From the NCBI GenBank assembly GCA_018985235.1, contig JADGIG010000248.1, positions 1-11,764 on the forward strand: a DNA stretch of 11,764 nt. The letters are read 5' to 3'. Positions 1-7,990 of this stretch are shown here, piece after piece. Each line of letters starts with the position of its first letter. Within the stretch, counting starts at the first letter, position 1. Made by a program: the position numbers and the translations under genes. Below the pieces are notes generated by a model. The model was not told the DNA's origin and made no database searches. It saw only the letters and a program-made list of their open reading frames with translations. The stretch is from Sanchytrium tribonematis. Taxonomy: Eukaryota; Sanchytriomycota; Sanchytriomycetes; Sanchytriales; Sanchytriaceae.

Positions 1-2
1 CT

Positions 3-774
3 GTAGAAACAAGCACTGATCAGGTGGCAGAATATCAAAACTCCATATCTTATTTAACTAGCTATCACGGCAATTCAGACATTTTGTCACCTTATGCGCA
101 AGCACAATATGATCAGGAGTACCGCTGCTATCATCAATGCTCTATAATAGTACAAACAGATATCATTTGGGGAGAAAATCAAAAAATAGGTGAATTGTCT
201 AAAATTCACTACAAAACACCAATTAAAACACACATGGAGCAGTATTGTAAGCTACATGGCATTGAATATAACACTAAATGGGTGCAGGATGCAATCAAGC
301 GAAGTAAGCACCATGAAGAGTACCACAAGGTTGAACTATTTGTCAATGGACACCTGAAATGCGACTGCTTGCATTCAAATGTTTGGATGTTGCCATGTAA
401 GCATCAGATGGTGGTATATCATCAAGTGGTGTCAACAAAAGTTTTGGATCTAATCCCAAATCTTTGGTATGTCAGGTGTCAAAAAGAAGACCAGCCCATT
501 CATTAACCATCCAGTTCCAATATTTGAAAGTGAAAATAAAGTGGAACAGCAAACGTACAAAGATGCGAGTAAGCATAGTGATTTTGACGAGGCAATGACT
601 AAGCAATCGATCCAGAAATTTACCAGAAATCTGATGGAGCTCGCTGATCGCCACAAGTATGATTCTCTTTGGCTTGAGGATCAGTTTGGATTGTTTTTAG
701 GGGAGTTGGAGCATGCTAAAGATTCCAACGTCAATCGTGACTCTCGTTGTTTGAAGGAGGAAATAAAAAAATAG
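3..774 (+). pseudogene. SWIM zinc-finger protein, probably MULE-type transposase C-terminal part, frameshifted
   Basis: The frame is open from base 3, so the gene begins left of the window; the GTG at 24 is not a credible start. Frame 1 ends with a stop at 504-506. A second frame (about 469-774) continues the protein after a frameshift near 470-480. Near residue 115 of frame 1 there is a SWIM zinc finger, C-x-C-x9-C-x-H (CDCLHS...LPCKH), followed by the usual hydrophobic run and then IPNLWYV. This layout, SWIM finger and then a helical tail with a 'QQTYKDA' start, is typical of the end of MULE (Mutator-like) transposases and of ZSWIM proteins derived from them. The DDE catalytic core would lie upstream and is not visible. 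Either a dead transposon copy or a broken domesticated ZSWIM-like gene would fit; I favour the transposon because every neighbour is one. No host exon signals are visible. Confidence 0.6.
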
Positions 775-841
775 AATTTAAATATTTTTTTTCACCCTCT
801 CATACTGACATTTTCAGTCATTATTCTTCATTTGAGCGTAG

Positions 842-847
842 AATAAA
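842..847 (+). promoter_or_regulatory. possible polyadenylation signal AATAAA
   Basis: AATAAA lies about 70 bases after the last stop of the SWIM-protein frame, on the same strand, a plausible place for a cleavage signal. The region is AT-rich, so a chance match is quite possible. Confidence 0.25.
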
Positions 848-1846
848 TGGTTTTAAACATGTTCCAATTTGAATGGAGTCTCTATGATTACTAAAAAGAA
901 TGTAAAACGAGATATTAGTTAAACTGAAATTTTGAATTTAGTTTCAAGCATGCTATTGCAATAGTCGAATTAAAGTGATCATTGTATTTGCAGTAGTAAT
1001 GCGCTTTATTTATTGATTTGGAAACGCTAATTGCAGCTTTTTTGAGGGAGACACACCTAATATTTAAAATCAATGCATAATTTGTATTGAGAATTACTCT
1101 TCTTGTGATGTTTATTAATGAATATTTTAATTTGGTAGACACATTTATTCCTTTACAACAAAATGCTTTTAAATGGTACTAATATTGGATACAGAAGTTG
1201 ATTTTTGTGCGAGTTGGTGAATAGATGGATTCTTTCAAATGTATTCAAGTGCAAGAAGATGACAAACACTAACGATTGGCTCAATGTGTTACCAAATATC
1301 CCATAAACTATACATTTTAAAGCGCGGTTTAAGATTAACAATTTGGCTTAATTAGATTTCTTTTATTCAAATTTTATCGACATTGATCGGTCATTTTGTT
1401 TTAGCAAATATTTATAACCCTCCCCTACATTTGTTACTCAATCTAATCAATTAAAATGAAGAAAATTTAATTCAAAATAAATATATTAGTGCACTATATC
1501 GTTTGGAAATTCAATTTCTGCTACAATTCTCAATTTTCCAAATTATGGCATAAAATCATGTATTTATATAAAATAGACTATTATAATTTATTCTTTCAGC
1601 TATAGAGATTCTAAATATGTGTCTTAAGTATCAGTAATTGACTCACTTTGAGAGATATGAACTATTAAAGATATTTTTGCAATATGGGTATTATTGGAAT
1701 GCCTGAAATATGTTGGAGACAAATCAAGTATCACTAAATAAATAGTATGATTAATGTATTAGAAATAGTTGATATTAGAATGTTGGAGTTAAATCTTTGT
1801 CATGTGTTTGTCAATGTTGCAATAGAGGGGTAACGATAAGAAAAGA

Positions 1847-1864
1847 TACTTCGTACTTCGTACT
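1847..1864. repeat. short tandem repeat, 7-bp unit TACTTCG, about 2.6 copies
   Basis: The bases read TACTTCG TACTTCG TACT without mismatch. There are too few copies to be a functional satellite; it is probably slippage. Confidence 0.6.
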
Positions 1865-2026
1865 TTTTAAGCAATCCCGTTTGTTAAAACGAGGAGGATT
1901 CGGTCACAATGACCTAAATTTAAAGAATTCCCTGCCGCAGTTCTGGATAGGCATTTCATACCACATTTCAGAATTTCTTGTCTAAAAATGTAACTTATTA
2001 ATCTTTGATATCATTATTGTTATTTG

Positions 2027-2710
2027 TTACATTCCATCTGGTAGTTCTAAGGATCGACATGGTTGTATTGACATAGTTGTATTGAGAGAAAATCGAAACA
2101 TGATTGGATAGTGATCAGAGCCAGTGATTTCATTTCTGAGTACATGTGAGCTTGTGCTTCGGTGACAAGTGCTAATATGACATTATATTTGTTCCAGTAT
2201 ATTTGAAGAAGATAACATGCTACTATCTATGGGATTATTGAGAATTTTATATGAATTATTTTCCATGAGATTTTGGAATTGTGAATCATCTTGATTGAAG
2301 CCATTTTTGACACTTTGAACTCGGAAATTAGTGTCACCTATAAATGTTGATTTCAAATCAATTGCTAGTCGAAACTCTCTCTTCACTTGATCCAAAGACA
2401 TATGAGTACGTGGTGGGATGTAGGTAAAACTGAGATAATCATTACTGATCTTAAATGTATGGCAAAATTTAGTGTCAGGAATGGTCATGGTTATATTTTC
2501 AATATCCACACGAATAAACAGAGCCTGTGGATCAACCTCAAGGGTAAATGGCAATGCAATTAATTTATATCCTTTTAAATAGATTGGTTTGAGTACTCTG
2601 TACTCAGTGATATGAATAACGTCTGGAAAGTGTCTAACTACAATGTTTCTCAATCCAGTATTTGATGCGGAGCCACGTCCTCCACGTGATTTATAACTGA
2701 TGATTTGCAA
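2027..2710 (-). pseudogene. LINE-A: APE-type endonuclease domain of a non-LTR retrotransposon
   Basis: Read on the minus strand, this is one frame from 2710 to a stop at 2027-2029, interrupted by one in-frame TAA (2183-2185). It matches the apurinic-endonuclease fold that nicks target DNA for LINE integration. Motif I reads SYKSRGG (2674-2695, K at 2690-2692), where the family has N; the metal-binding Glu motif reads HITEYR; then a Tyr motif TYIPP, the Asp/Asn motif IGDTNFR (near 2321-2340), and the terminal Ser-Asp-His motif GSDHYPI (SDH at 2111-2119). Only the motif I Asn-to-Lys change and the stop look inactivating. An RT should follow at lower coordinates but none is readable, so this copy has lost its 3' part. 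The domain assignment is firm from motif order; the family within LINEs is not resolved. Confidence 0.8.
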
Positions 2711-3103
2711 ATCATGATGGAGAGATCAATGTTTGAATGTAATGATTGTCCACCTGACAATGCAACTTAAATATCCAGTGTGCTGGTGTATTCATCAAAA
2801 AACACATCGGGTTTCAAGGTAATCCTGTGATTTGAGTAAGACAGGGATAATCAAACCTACGCTCCTTTAAAAGCATTATGACCTGTCGGAGGGTGACAAT
2901 TTTAGGTGTGTGCAACATGATTGTCTTTGAGTTGATATCTTTGATTTGAATCAATCTAGTGTTGATTGGATCAAATTTTAATGACTCAGAATTTGCATCC
3001 AATTGTCTTTTAGGAGCAGGTGACTTTTTAATGCAACAATTTATTAATAAATCACTTTGCTTCTGTCTGGCCAGATGTCTCTCGACTCCTAAATGAGCAA
3101 TTA

Positions 3104-3108
3104 GATAC
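3104..3108. repeat. target-site duplication GATAC, left copy
   Basis: GATAC directly precedes the TGTCAC end of the LTR and is repeated exactly at 3279-3283 directly after its ACA end. Confidence 0.7.
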
Positions 3109-3278
3109 TGTCACAATGACCATTGAAGATGGCTTATCGATCCGGTATAGCTACCATCGATGATCAATGAGTTTACAGCATCGGGGTGGCTTATTAAAGG
3201 CCAATTAAATGTTTCGGATTCCCTATAAAGGGACACGGTCCCCTCAATAAATACATTCTCTCTAGCGTGCGTGCGACA
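3109..3278 (+). mobile_element. solo LTR, 170 bp, flanked by 5-bp target duplication
   Basis: The segment begins TGTCACAATG and ends GTGCGTGCGACA, giving the canonical TG...CA ends with a 3-bp TGT/ACA inverted repeat. It is flanked exactly by GATAC on the left (3104-3108) and GATAC on the right (3279-3283), the 5-bp duplication made by integrases of Ty3-like and related LTR elements. Inside, TATAAA (3224-3229) and then AATAAA (3246-3251) lie in the promoter-then-polyA order expected of an LTR on the + strand. No gag-pol sequence adjoins it, so it looks like the product of recombination between two LTRs. It interrupts the 5' part of LINE-A. Confidence 0.72.
3224..3251 (+). promoter_or_regulatory. 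LTR TATA box and AATAAA signal
   Basis: TATAAA at 3224-3229 and AATAAA at 3246-3251 lie in the solo LTR. Between them GGGAC-ACG-GTCCC can form a 5-bp stem. The order fits a compact LTR with transcription start and polyadenylation close together. Confidence 0.4.
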
Positions 3279-3283
3279 GATAC
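3279..3283. repeat. target-site duplication GATAC, right copy
   Basis: Exact copy of 3104-3108, directly after the LTR end. Confidence 0.7.
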
Positions 3284-3430
3284 ATTGAAATCTTACTTTT
3301 CACGGTACAATCTATGGTTTGACTGTCCTTGATATTCCTCTTCGATATCCAGCCCACATCTCAAACACCCGGAGATTTTGACTTTCTTCCATGACATCTG
3401 TGCCAAACATCAAATAATAAGTAAGATTGT
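3284..3430. other. junction between LINE-A 5' sequence and piggyBac C-terminus
   Basis: Minus-strand Cys-x2-Cys sequence lies at 3353-3367; above it no frame belongs clearly to either element. There is no TTAA in the stretch 3284-3430, so the piggyBac end was not found here and has probably been lost. Confidence 0.4.
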
Positions 3431-3489
3431 TTATTGATAGTTGATGCTATCTTGCGGATGATGTGTATACTTAACATAGTGGTTATTTG

Positions 3490-3646
3490 TGTGATATTCG
3501 TAAAAACACGGTTTAGTAACGTGCAATGGCTTTCTACACATCTCAGAAGCCGATGAATAGTAGCTATAAATGCCGTGCAGTAAACAATACTCACAATGTT
3601 CTCGTTTTTCAATTGGGATTGTTAAATGACAAGCTCCCTCCTTCAA
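3490..3646 (-). pseudogene. piggyBac C-terminal Cys/His-rich tail
   Basis: The minus-strand frame that starts near 3646 and ends with a stop at 3431-3433 carries HCEYC, a later Cys (EMCRKP) and PCFYEYH. This is the spacing of the Cys-rich domain that piggyBac proteins use to bind their terminal repeats. The preceding piece (3643-3930), with RRWW-like and ANAHVIYNKL sequence, is in another frame, so a frameshift separates the tail from the core. Confidence 0.7.
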
Positions 3647-3938
3647 AAATCAATCTCCAGGCACTGACGAAGTAACTGCGTTATTTGATGACGTTTCTTG
3701 ACCTTCTTTCGATGTCGTTTAACATATGTATTCCCATTAATTAATTTCTCAGCCACTTTTAACTTGAAGTCTTTAAATGACATTTGTTTGCCAGATATGT
3801 CACAATGTAGTTTGTTATATATGACATGTGCATTAGCCATAACTGAATCTAAACAAAAGAAAAACATACAAGGCCACCATCTCATTGTTTTAATTTTACA
3901 ACTTGCCAAAGAAACTTTCACATCAAACAAGTCGCTAA

Positions 3939-3948
3939 CCCCCCCCCC
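3939..3948. repeat. C10 homopolymer at a frameshift in the piggyBac gene
   Basis: Ten C on the + strand (ten G in the coding strand) sit between SYSHNMGG and VSDLFDVKVS of the transposase. Either 8 or 11 G would keep the two halves in frame; 10 does not. Slippage in the run, or a sequencing error, explains this break. Confidence 0.75.
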
Positions 3949-5244
3949 ATATTGTGGGAGTAGCTGACTGCTATTTTATGCATTGATACAGTAAATCTAC
4001 TCTTTACTAGCACTAATTAAGATGCAGCTGGGTTGTTTGCGGAGAATCTTCGTAATACATTTACTGTTTCTCTTCTATTATTTCTTAATTTTGGATTTGA
4101 TGTTAAGAAATAAATATCTTTAGAGGTAATCACATTCATCTTCAATAGTGTAGCATGTGCAGAGTCGCAATTTACATACACATCTCCCTGTTCTTCATTG
4201 ATAAGCTGCATGACATTTGGTCAATTCTGTCACGTCTAATTGTACCACAAACAAAAACACCAATTAAATGCAGCCCATCTAGCAGTTCCTGACTTGTAAA
4301 CCATTTTTTCGTGAATATAGTTATTCCTTCTATTAATAACAATACTCATCACGGCACAATCTCACTGCAGCTGCTGTTTTACCAATTGGATCTAATGGAT
4401 TACTTTTATCATCAATGTACCAGGCGTAACAATACCCTGTACGGGGATCCCCACCCCTTAGGATGGGGTTTTGATTTTATAGTAAATAATAAACTATGCC
4501 TTCCTTTGTACCGAATCATTGACTCATCTAAAACTTACTGCAGAATCATCACAACATATTTGCCAAACGACTTGGCTAAATCTAAAACAGGACGTGCCTT
4601 ATAAGACTTATCTAATCCTGGATTACTAGAATAATCTACCAAATGGAAATTGCGTAAAAGGAATAAGAAGTCATTTTTGCTAAATGTGCTAGATACTAAA
4701 GGGTCTTTACCTGGGAACTCATCACACCATAACTAAGAATTTGGGGTTTGTTTCCTAATACCCATGGTTAAAAAAATTCCAACAAATGCGCGTATCATCT
4801 CACTATCAACATCAGGAACCCCATTTAATAGTGTCTTTTGACCACTTTGCCTTCACAGTGGCTTGTTGTAATATAAAATTTGATGTTTGTGATGCCAAAT
4901 TATTTCAAAATAAATCAGGTATTAATACATTTACAATATCAATAAGGCTGACAGTGGTCTAAATCAATACCATCCACAGCCAATTTAGCGTAGTTCAGCT
5001 CCATTACATCGTCTAGATCTCTTGTATCCTGTAGCTCTAAAGCGTTGAATTCCGATTCATTTATTGGCGAGTCCTCAATATTTAAATCACTTTTTGAGTC
5101 TTCCGCTCATCATATTCTACTGTTCTGTCTGAGGGACAATCTGAGTAGTTTGCGTCTTCTTCAATCTCAAATTCAGTCACGGTATCACCTTCGGAACAGC
5201 TTGCAATCGTCAAATCAGCAGCATTCTCGATTTTCCATCTTATT

Positions 5245-5878
5245 TTAATATTTTTTACCCTTTGTTTTACTTGGCATAAATGTCTTAATTGTGGCAATGT
5301 TGGACACAAATTCAAATCTAATGGGAAAGTAATTCCCATCCCCGCGATCATCGTAAATAATGATATTCAACGAAAAGATGACTGGATTCTCCAACACACA
5401 CACTTGAGATTCTACAACACAGAGATCTTCTTCATTACATACTTCCATGGCATTTGTGTGGGAAGAAATGTTCAATTGCACTGCTTTTTTGATCAATTCC
5501 AGTTGCGATTTATATTTCACTGTATCCAAATCTCTTGTGTGCTTTATCATCATAAAATTCAAACAGTAGTGTCTAATGTAATCATAATGACCAGACCCAG
5601 CAAGTCTAGCAACGGGAGAAGATTTACCATCTTTAAATAAATCTACGGGTAAATTGCGATTAAGCTTGCTGTGAGCAAACAACTAAGGTCCATCTGAATC
5701 CAATAAATTTTGACTTAGTTTGTCCACATTTATCATTTTCAACTGATTGTGTTCTTCCAATCATATTCTGTCCTAGAATCTTTTGAGCTGTTGATGTCAA
5801 AGTGTCAATATCTGAGTTCTTTTTCACAATTTCGGTTCTTTTCTTTTTCATTAAGGAAGATTTGCCCTCTTCAGTCAA
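5245..5878 (-). pseudogene. unrecognised protein in two frames, broken near 5680
   Basis: Two minus-strand frames abut. The first (5878-5660, 72 residues) begins MTEEGKSSLMKKKRTEIVKK and is lysine-rich and hydrophilic. The second (5682-5245, 145 residues, no credible ATG at its start) contains DGKSSPVARLAGSGHYDY, then a Lys/Leu-rich helical part, then EEDLCVVES and a hydrophobic, beta-like stretch (ENPVIFSLNIIIYDDRG), ending in the basic SKTKGKKY. A one-base shift near 5680 would join them into about 210 residues. It lies directly upstream of the acidic piggyBac N-terminus on the same strand and overlaps its first bases, so it might be an N-terminal extension or partner ORF of that element, or part of another transposon. 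I recognise no domain, catalytic motif, signal peptide or membrane span and assign no function. Confidence 0.4.
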
Positions 5879-5884
5879 TTGAGG

Positions 5885-6557
5885 AATTTATTGTTCAAGA
5901 ACCTTATGATCATATGCTCAGCTATCTAGATTTACAATTGATGCCTCCCGACCAATTTGCAACTGATGTTCCATTACGTCGATGGTCCACTCATTTATTA
6001 CATAACGCCAATAATCAATTCAAGTCCAACAAATCCGCGTAATACTACATGGACACAGTCTATTTCGTAATCAATTTATTAGTGATAATCAAAACATAGA
6101 TAATTATTGTAACAATATTACTCAAACACTGGATAATCTTTTTGATCTCTTTCTCAAATCCAAGATTCCCTTTGTTTATACTCGATTAAATACTACAAGT
6201 GTCGGCAATCTGGTTTATTACAAGGGATTTCTCACAAACATTCAAAATTCCAATTTCACAAGATCAATTTCCAGCTGGCGAAAGAAGCGAAATAAGATGT
6301 TTACTCCCAATGCTTTATCAAATTGAAAATAGTGAACTGGAAATAATCTTTCGCACTAAATATTCAAATTTCAGGAGGAGAAACGCGCAGAAATCACTAT
6401 GGTCATCAATTGTATCGCTAAAGATAAGTTAATGGATATCTTTAATCGCAAAATCCATAATAAAAGTCCTGGAATTGACGATTATACTAAATTGTTGATC
6501 AAATTGCTCCCTGATCGATTTTTTGGTATTATCAATTTGCTATTCAAAATGGTTATA
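5885..6557 (+). pseudogene. LINE-B: RT N-terminal part, left of the Tc1/mariner insertion
   Basis: Coherent reading begins by about 6043 (HGHSLFRNQF..., about 94 residues to a stop near 6330) and resumes in the frame that gives FQEEKRAEITMV and KDKLMDIFNRK. It ends with NKSPGIDDYTKLLIKLLPD and INLLFKMVI at the insertion point. KSPGxD is the conserved opening motif of non-LTR reverse transcriptases, and the 'lfn.vi' sequence after it is the usual next helix. The sequence from 5885 to 6042 is assigned only by adjacency, and its left limit is uncertain. No endonuclease motifs were recognised upstream. Several stops and at least one frameshift make it a relic. Confidence 0.65.
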
Positions 6558-6582
6558 CAAGTGGGGTGCAAATGTTTCGAGA
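6558..6582 (+). repeat. Tc1/mariner left terminal inverted repeat, 25 bp
   Basis: Identical to the reverse complement of 7584-7608; identity ends at the next base on the inner side (T at 6583 against C). It is preceded by TA at 6556-6557. Confidence 0.93.
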
Positions 6583-6661
6583 TCAACAAACGTATATTTA
6601 TTAATACTTGGTTATATCACCCCTGGCAGTAATTACTGCTTTGATTCTTTTTCTATGACCA

Positions 6662-7582
6662 TCAATCATCAATTAGTCTCTGAATAAATTCTGAAGGGAT
6701 TTCAGACCAACAATTGACCATCAATTGCTCTAACTCAGTTAACGAAGTTAGGTATTTCTTTGACTTCTTCATTCTTCTTCGCAGTTCTCTCCACATAAGT
6801 TCAATAACATTCATATCGGGACTCTTTGCTGGCCAATCAATGAATGTCATATCAAGATCTTCCAGATATTCTGTTGTGTGTTTCGAAGTATGAATAGGTG
6901 CATTATCCTGAACCACAAAAAAGTCACCATATTCATCTTCTAATGACAAGAGATCTGGTTTAAAATGTCTATTTATCATTTTAGTGTAAATTTAAAGTCC
7001 ATATGGCCTTCACACATTATTAATGGTCCCTTTCTTCCAATATGAAATCCCTGACCAAACCATAATTCCTCTCTTTTCAGACTTGTCAATTCTCTGGAAC
7101 CATTTTGACTCATCTCTACTTCGTACCATACATTCATCTGCCCAAATCATATTTCTTAATTCATCTTCAGTCCATTGAATGGCTTTCCTAGCAAATGCAA
7201 GTCGATTCTTAATGTGTGAAGGGTTCAACAAAAGTCTTCTTAGTTTTCTTCAGTACTTAAAACCATGTTCTTTTAGCCGTCTTCGAATAGTCCATCTTGA
7301 GACACCTACTTCAAGTTCCCTAGAAATGTCTCAGCAACTAGCAAAACCTTTCTTACGTACGTTTCGGGCTAATTTGCGGTCAAATCGGTTATCAGTCTTT
7401 CTTTTATGACCTGTTTTGGGCAATTTTGCCGAGGTGCCTTTCTCTTTTACCTCTTTAAATATGCGATATGCTGACTTGTAGGGCACTTCACGACCTGATG
7501 GGAGTATAACAGGATTTATTTTACAGGCAAACATAGCTGCAATATAGCCTCTTTCGCCATCAGTATAATTTTTGGGCGACAT
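6662..7582 (-). pseudogene. Tc1/mariner-family DD34E transposase, one frame with four stops
   Basis: This cut-and-paste transposase is 307 codons including its stop if translation starts at the ATG at 7580-7582 (MSPKNYTDGERG). An earlier in-frame ATG lies inside the terminal repeat (7592-7594). In order it has an N-terminal helix-turn-helix (to about 7450), a basic linker KLPKTGHKRKT, a second helix-turn-helix (DISRELEVGVSRWTIRRRL) and the RNase H-like core. The core residues are Asp in IWADE (7136-7138), Asp in VQDNAPIH (6905-6907) and, exactly 34 residues on, Glu in NVIELMW (6800-6802). All three are intact. The whole gene stays in a single frame but has TGA at 7331-7333, 7250-7252 and 7010-7012 and TAA at 6992-6994. 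Length is slightly under the usual 340 or so. It cannot make an intact protein by standard decoding. Confidence 0.9.
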
Positions 7583-7583
7583 G

Positions 7584-7608
7584 TCTCGAAACATTTGCAC
7601 CCCACTTG
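7584..7608 (-). repeat. Tc1/mariner right terminal inverted repeat, 25 bp
   Basis: Perfect inverted partner of 6558-6582 and followed by TA at 7609-7610. It is in frame with the transposase and holds an ATG (7592-7594), so the repeat may encode the first residues of the protein. Confidence 0.93.
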
Positions 7609-7610
7609 TA

Positions 7611-7990
7611 AGAGAATGCTGTGTGCCTCGAATATGGAAAAAGGGAAAGACGATACTGATATTCAAGAAGAATAATCCTCTGATAAAGCCAATTATAGAC
7701 CGATTACCATGCTTGTTTTATTAAGCAAACTCATGGAATATTTTATTTCATTTAAATATTGCGCCCAAGTCAAATTGCATTTACATCCAACAAAGACTGC
7801 TGTTTTGGTTTACTGGAGATGATTGAAATTCAAAAAGGTGATTATATTTTATTTAAGCAAGGGAATTTGAATCATTTTGGAAGAATGAATGGACCAATAA
7901 ATGCCAAGCGAACAAATGGAAAAATAAAGAGCATATGGCATTTATTTCGAATGATGGTTAATAAAATACAATTTGAACAAACTAAGCATG
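7611..7990 (+). pseudogene. LINE-B: RT fragment right of the Tc1/mariner insertion
   Basis: This continues the reading broken at 6557. RECCVPRIWKKGK and IFKKNNP form the conserved 'vP..Wk.g.i.li.Kk' motif. After a one-base shift near 7680 comes ANYRPITMLVLLSKLMEYF, the 'yRPit...Kl.E' motif. Another shift near 7755 leads to LRPSQIAFTSNKDCCFGL, the 'pSQ.gFr.g.st..al' motif. After about 7850 the frame stays open to a stop near 8016 but no longer resembles RT. The catalytic Asp motifs (FxDxxxAFD and YxDD) are missing, so the element is truncated at its 3' side. It differs clearly from LINE-C in the shared motifs. Confidence 0.7.

Larger units (their letters stand above)
775..2026. other. AT-rich stretch without a recognisable gene
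   Basis: Several short open frames exist on both strands, but none has a recognisable domain or reads coherently beyond about 60-75 codons. The sequence is AT-rich with T and A runs. A small 7-base tandem repeat (TACTTCG twice plus TACT) lies at 1847-1864. No terminal inverted repeat matching the flanking elements was found by eye. It could hold the rest of the MULE 3' end and the missing downstream part of LINE-A, too decayed to read. Confidence 0.5.
2711..3367 (-). pseudogene. LINE-A upstream region (ORF1-like), split by a solo LTR
   Basis: Minus-strand reading frames lead into the endonuclease. A frame covering about 2814-3100 reads GVERHLARQKQ, then KKSPAPKRQLDANSE, then LPCLTQITGLP-like sequence; a frameshifted continuation contains KPDVFFDEY. 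The GVERHL-type sequence recalls the end of a Cys2His2 finger (gL..H) found in N-terminal parts of some LINE proteins. Higher up, at 3353-3367, a Cys-x2-Cys pair (CLRCG) with a His 13 residues later could be another such finger. Between them, at 3109-3278, sits the solo LTR. The link to LINE-A is inferred from strand, adjacency and near-continuous reading; zinc-finger identity is tentative. At least two frameshifts are present. Confidence 0.45.
3431..5320 (-). pseudogene. piggyBac transposase, near full length, multiply frameshifted
   Basis: On the minus strand, pieces in changing frames appear in piggyBac (DDE_Tnp_1_7) order. First an acidic N-terminus (about 5250-4935: EFEIEEDANYSD, NIEDSPINESEF), then IFLTMGIRKQTPN (about 4738-4795). 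Next come LDESMIRYKGRHS and KPHPKGWG (about 4450-4530), DPRTGYCYAWY (4417-4449) and DPIGKTAAAVRLC. WFTSQELLDGLH and GVFVCGTIRRDR follow (about 4215-4303), then NNPAAS with a stop at 4017-4019 and SYSHNMGG (about 3949-3966). After an indel come DLFDVKVS and RWWPCMFFFCLDS, and last a Cys/His-rich tail, HCEYC...C...PCFYEYH (about 3490-3600). The first catalytic Asp is D at 4447-4449; the second lies in the expected DNWFTS motif and is Lys here (4307-4309). The copy is dead. I found no TTAA-flanked inverted repeats. Confidence 0.85.
6558..7608 (-). mobile_element. complete Tc1/mariner element, 1051 bp, nested in LINE-B
   Basis: The ends are 25-bp perfect inverted repeats (6558-6582 and 7584-7608; outer 20 bases CAAGTGGGGTGCAAATGTTT). 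TA dinucleotides flank both sides (6556-6557 and 7609-7610), the Tc1/mariner target duplication. A DD34E transposase fills the inside on the minus strand. If the element and one TA are removed, the flanking RT frame reads straight through (FKMVI then RECCVPRIWKKGK), which confirms both ends to the base. At 1051 bp it is compact, and the sequence between coding region and repeats is very short on the 5' side. Confidence 0.93.

Noticed and set aside
1-774. An intact host ZSWIM gene
   Set aside because: The frame is broken near 475 and no splice-site logic repairs it convincingly; all neighbours are transposons.
1271-1294. A short + frame reading NDWLNVLP, like a motif seen in some retroelement proteins
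   Set aside because: Only about eight residues match, a stop follows soon after, and no neighbouring domain supports it.
1797-1985. A 62-residue Cys-rich + frame as a small protein
   Set aside because: The Cys residues fit no known finger spacing, no start context or homologous feature is seen, and it lies in decayed AT-rich DNA.
3109-3309. A longer LTR ending at GGTACA (3309)
   Set aside because: No matching target duplication adjoins that end, whereas the end at 3278 gives exact GATAC copies on both sides.
3698-3967. An 89-residue + strand frame as a gene
   Set aside because: It is the antisense shadow of the piggyBac RRWW-like segment on the minus strand.
5404-5640. A 78-residue + strand frame as a gene
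   Set aside because: It is antisense to the better-reading minus-strand ORF and has no domain.
3284-5960. piggyBac terminal repeats with TTAA duplications
   Set aside because: I looked for TTAA next to matching inverted ends on both sides of the transposase and found no convincing pair.
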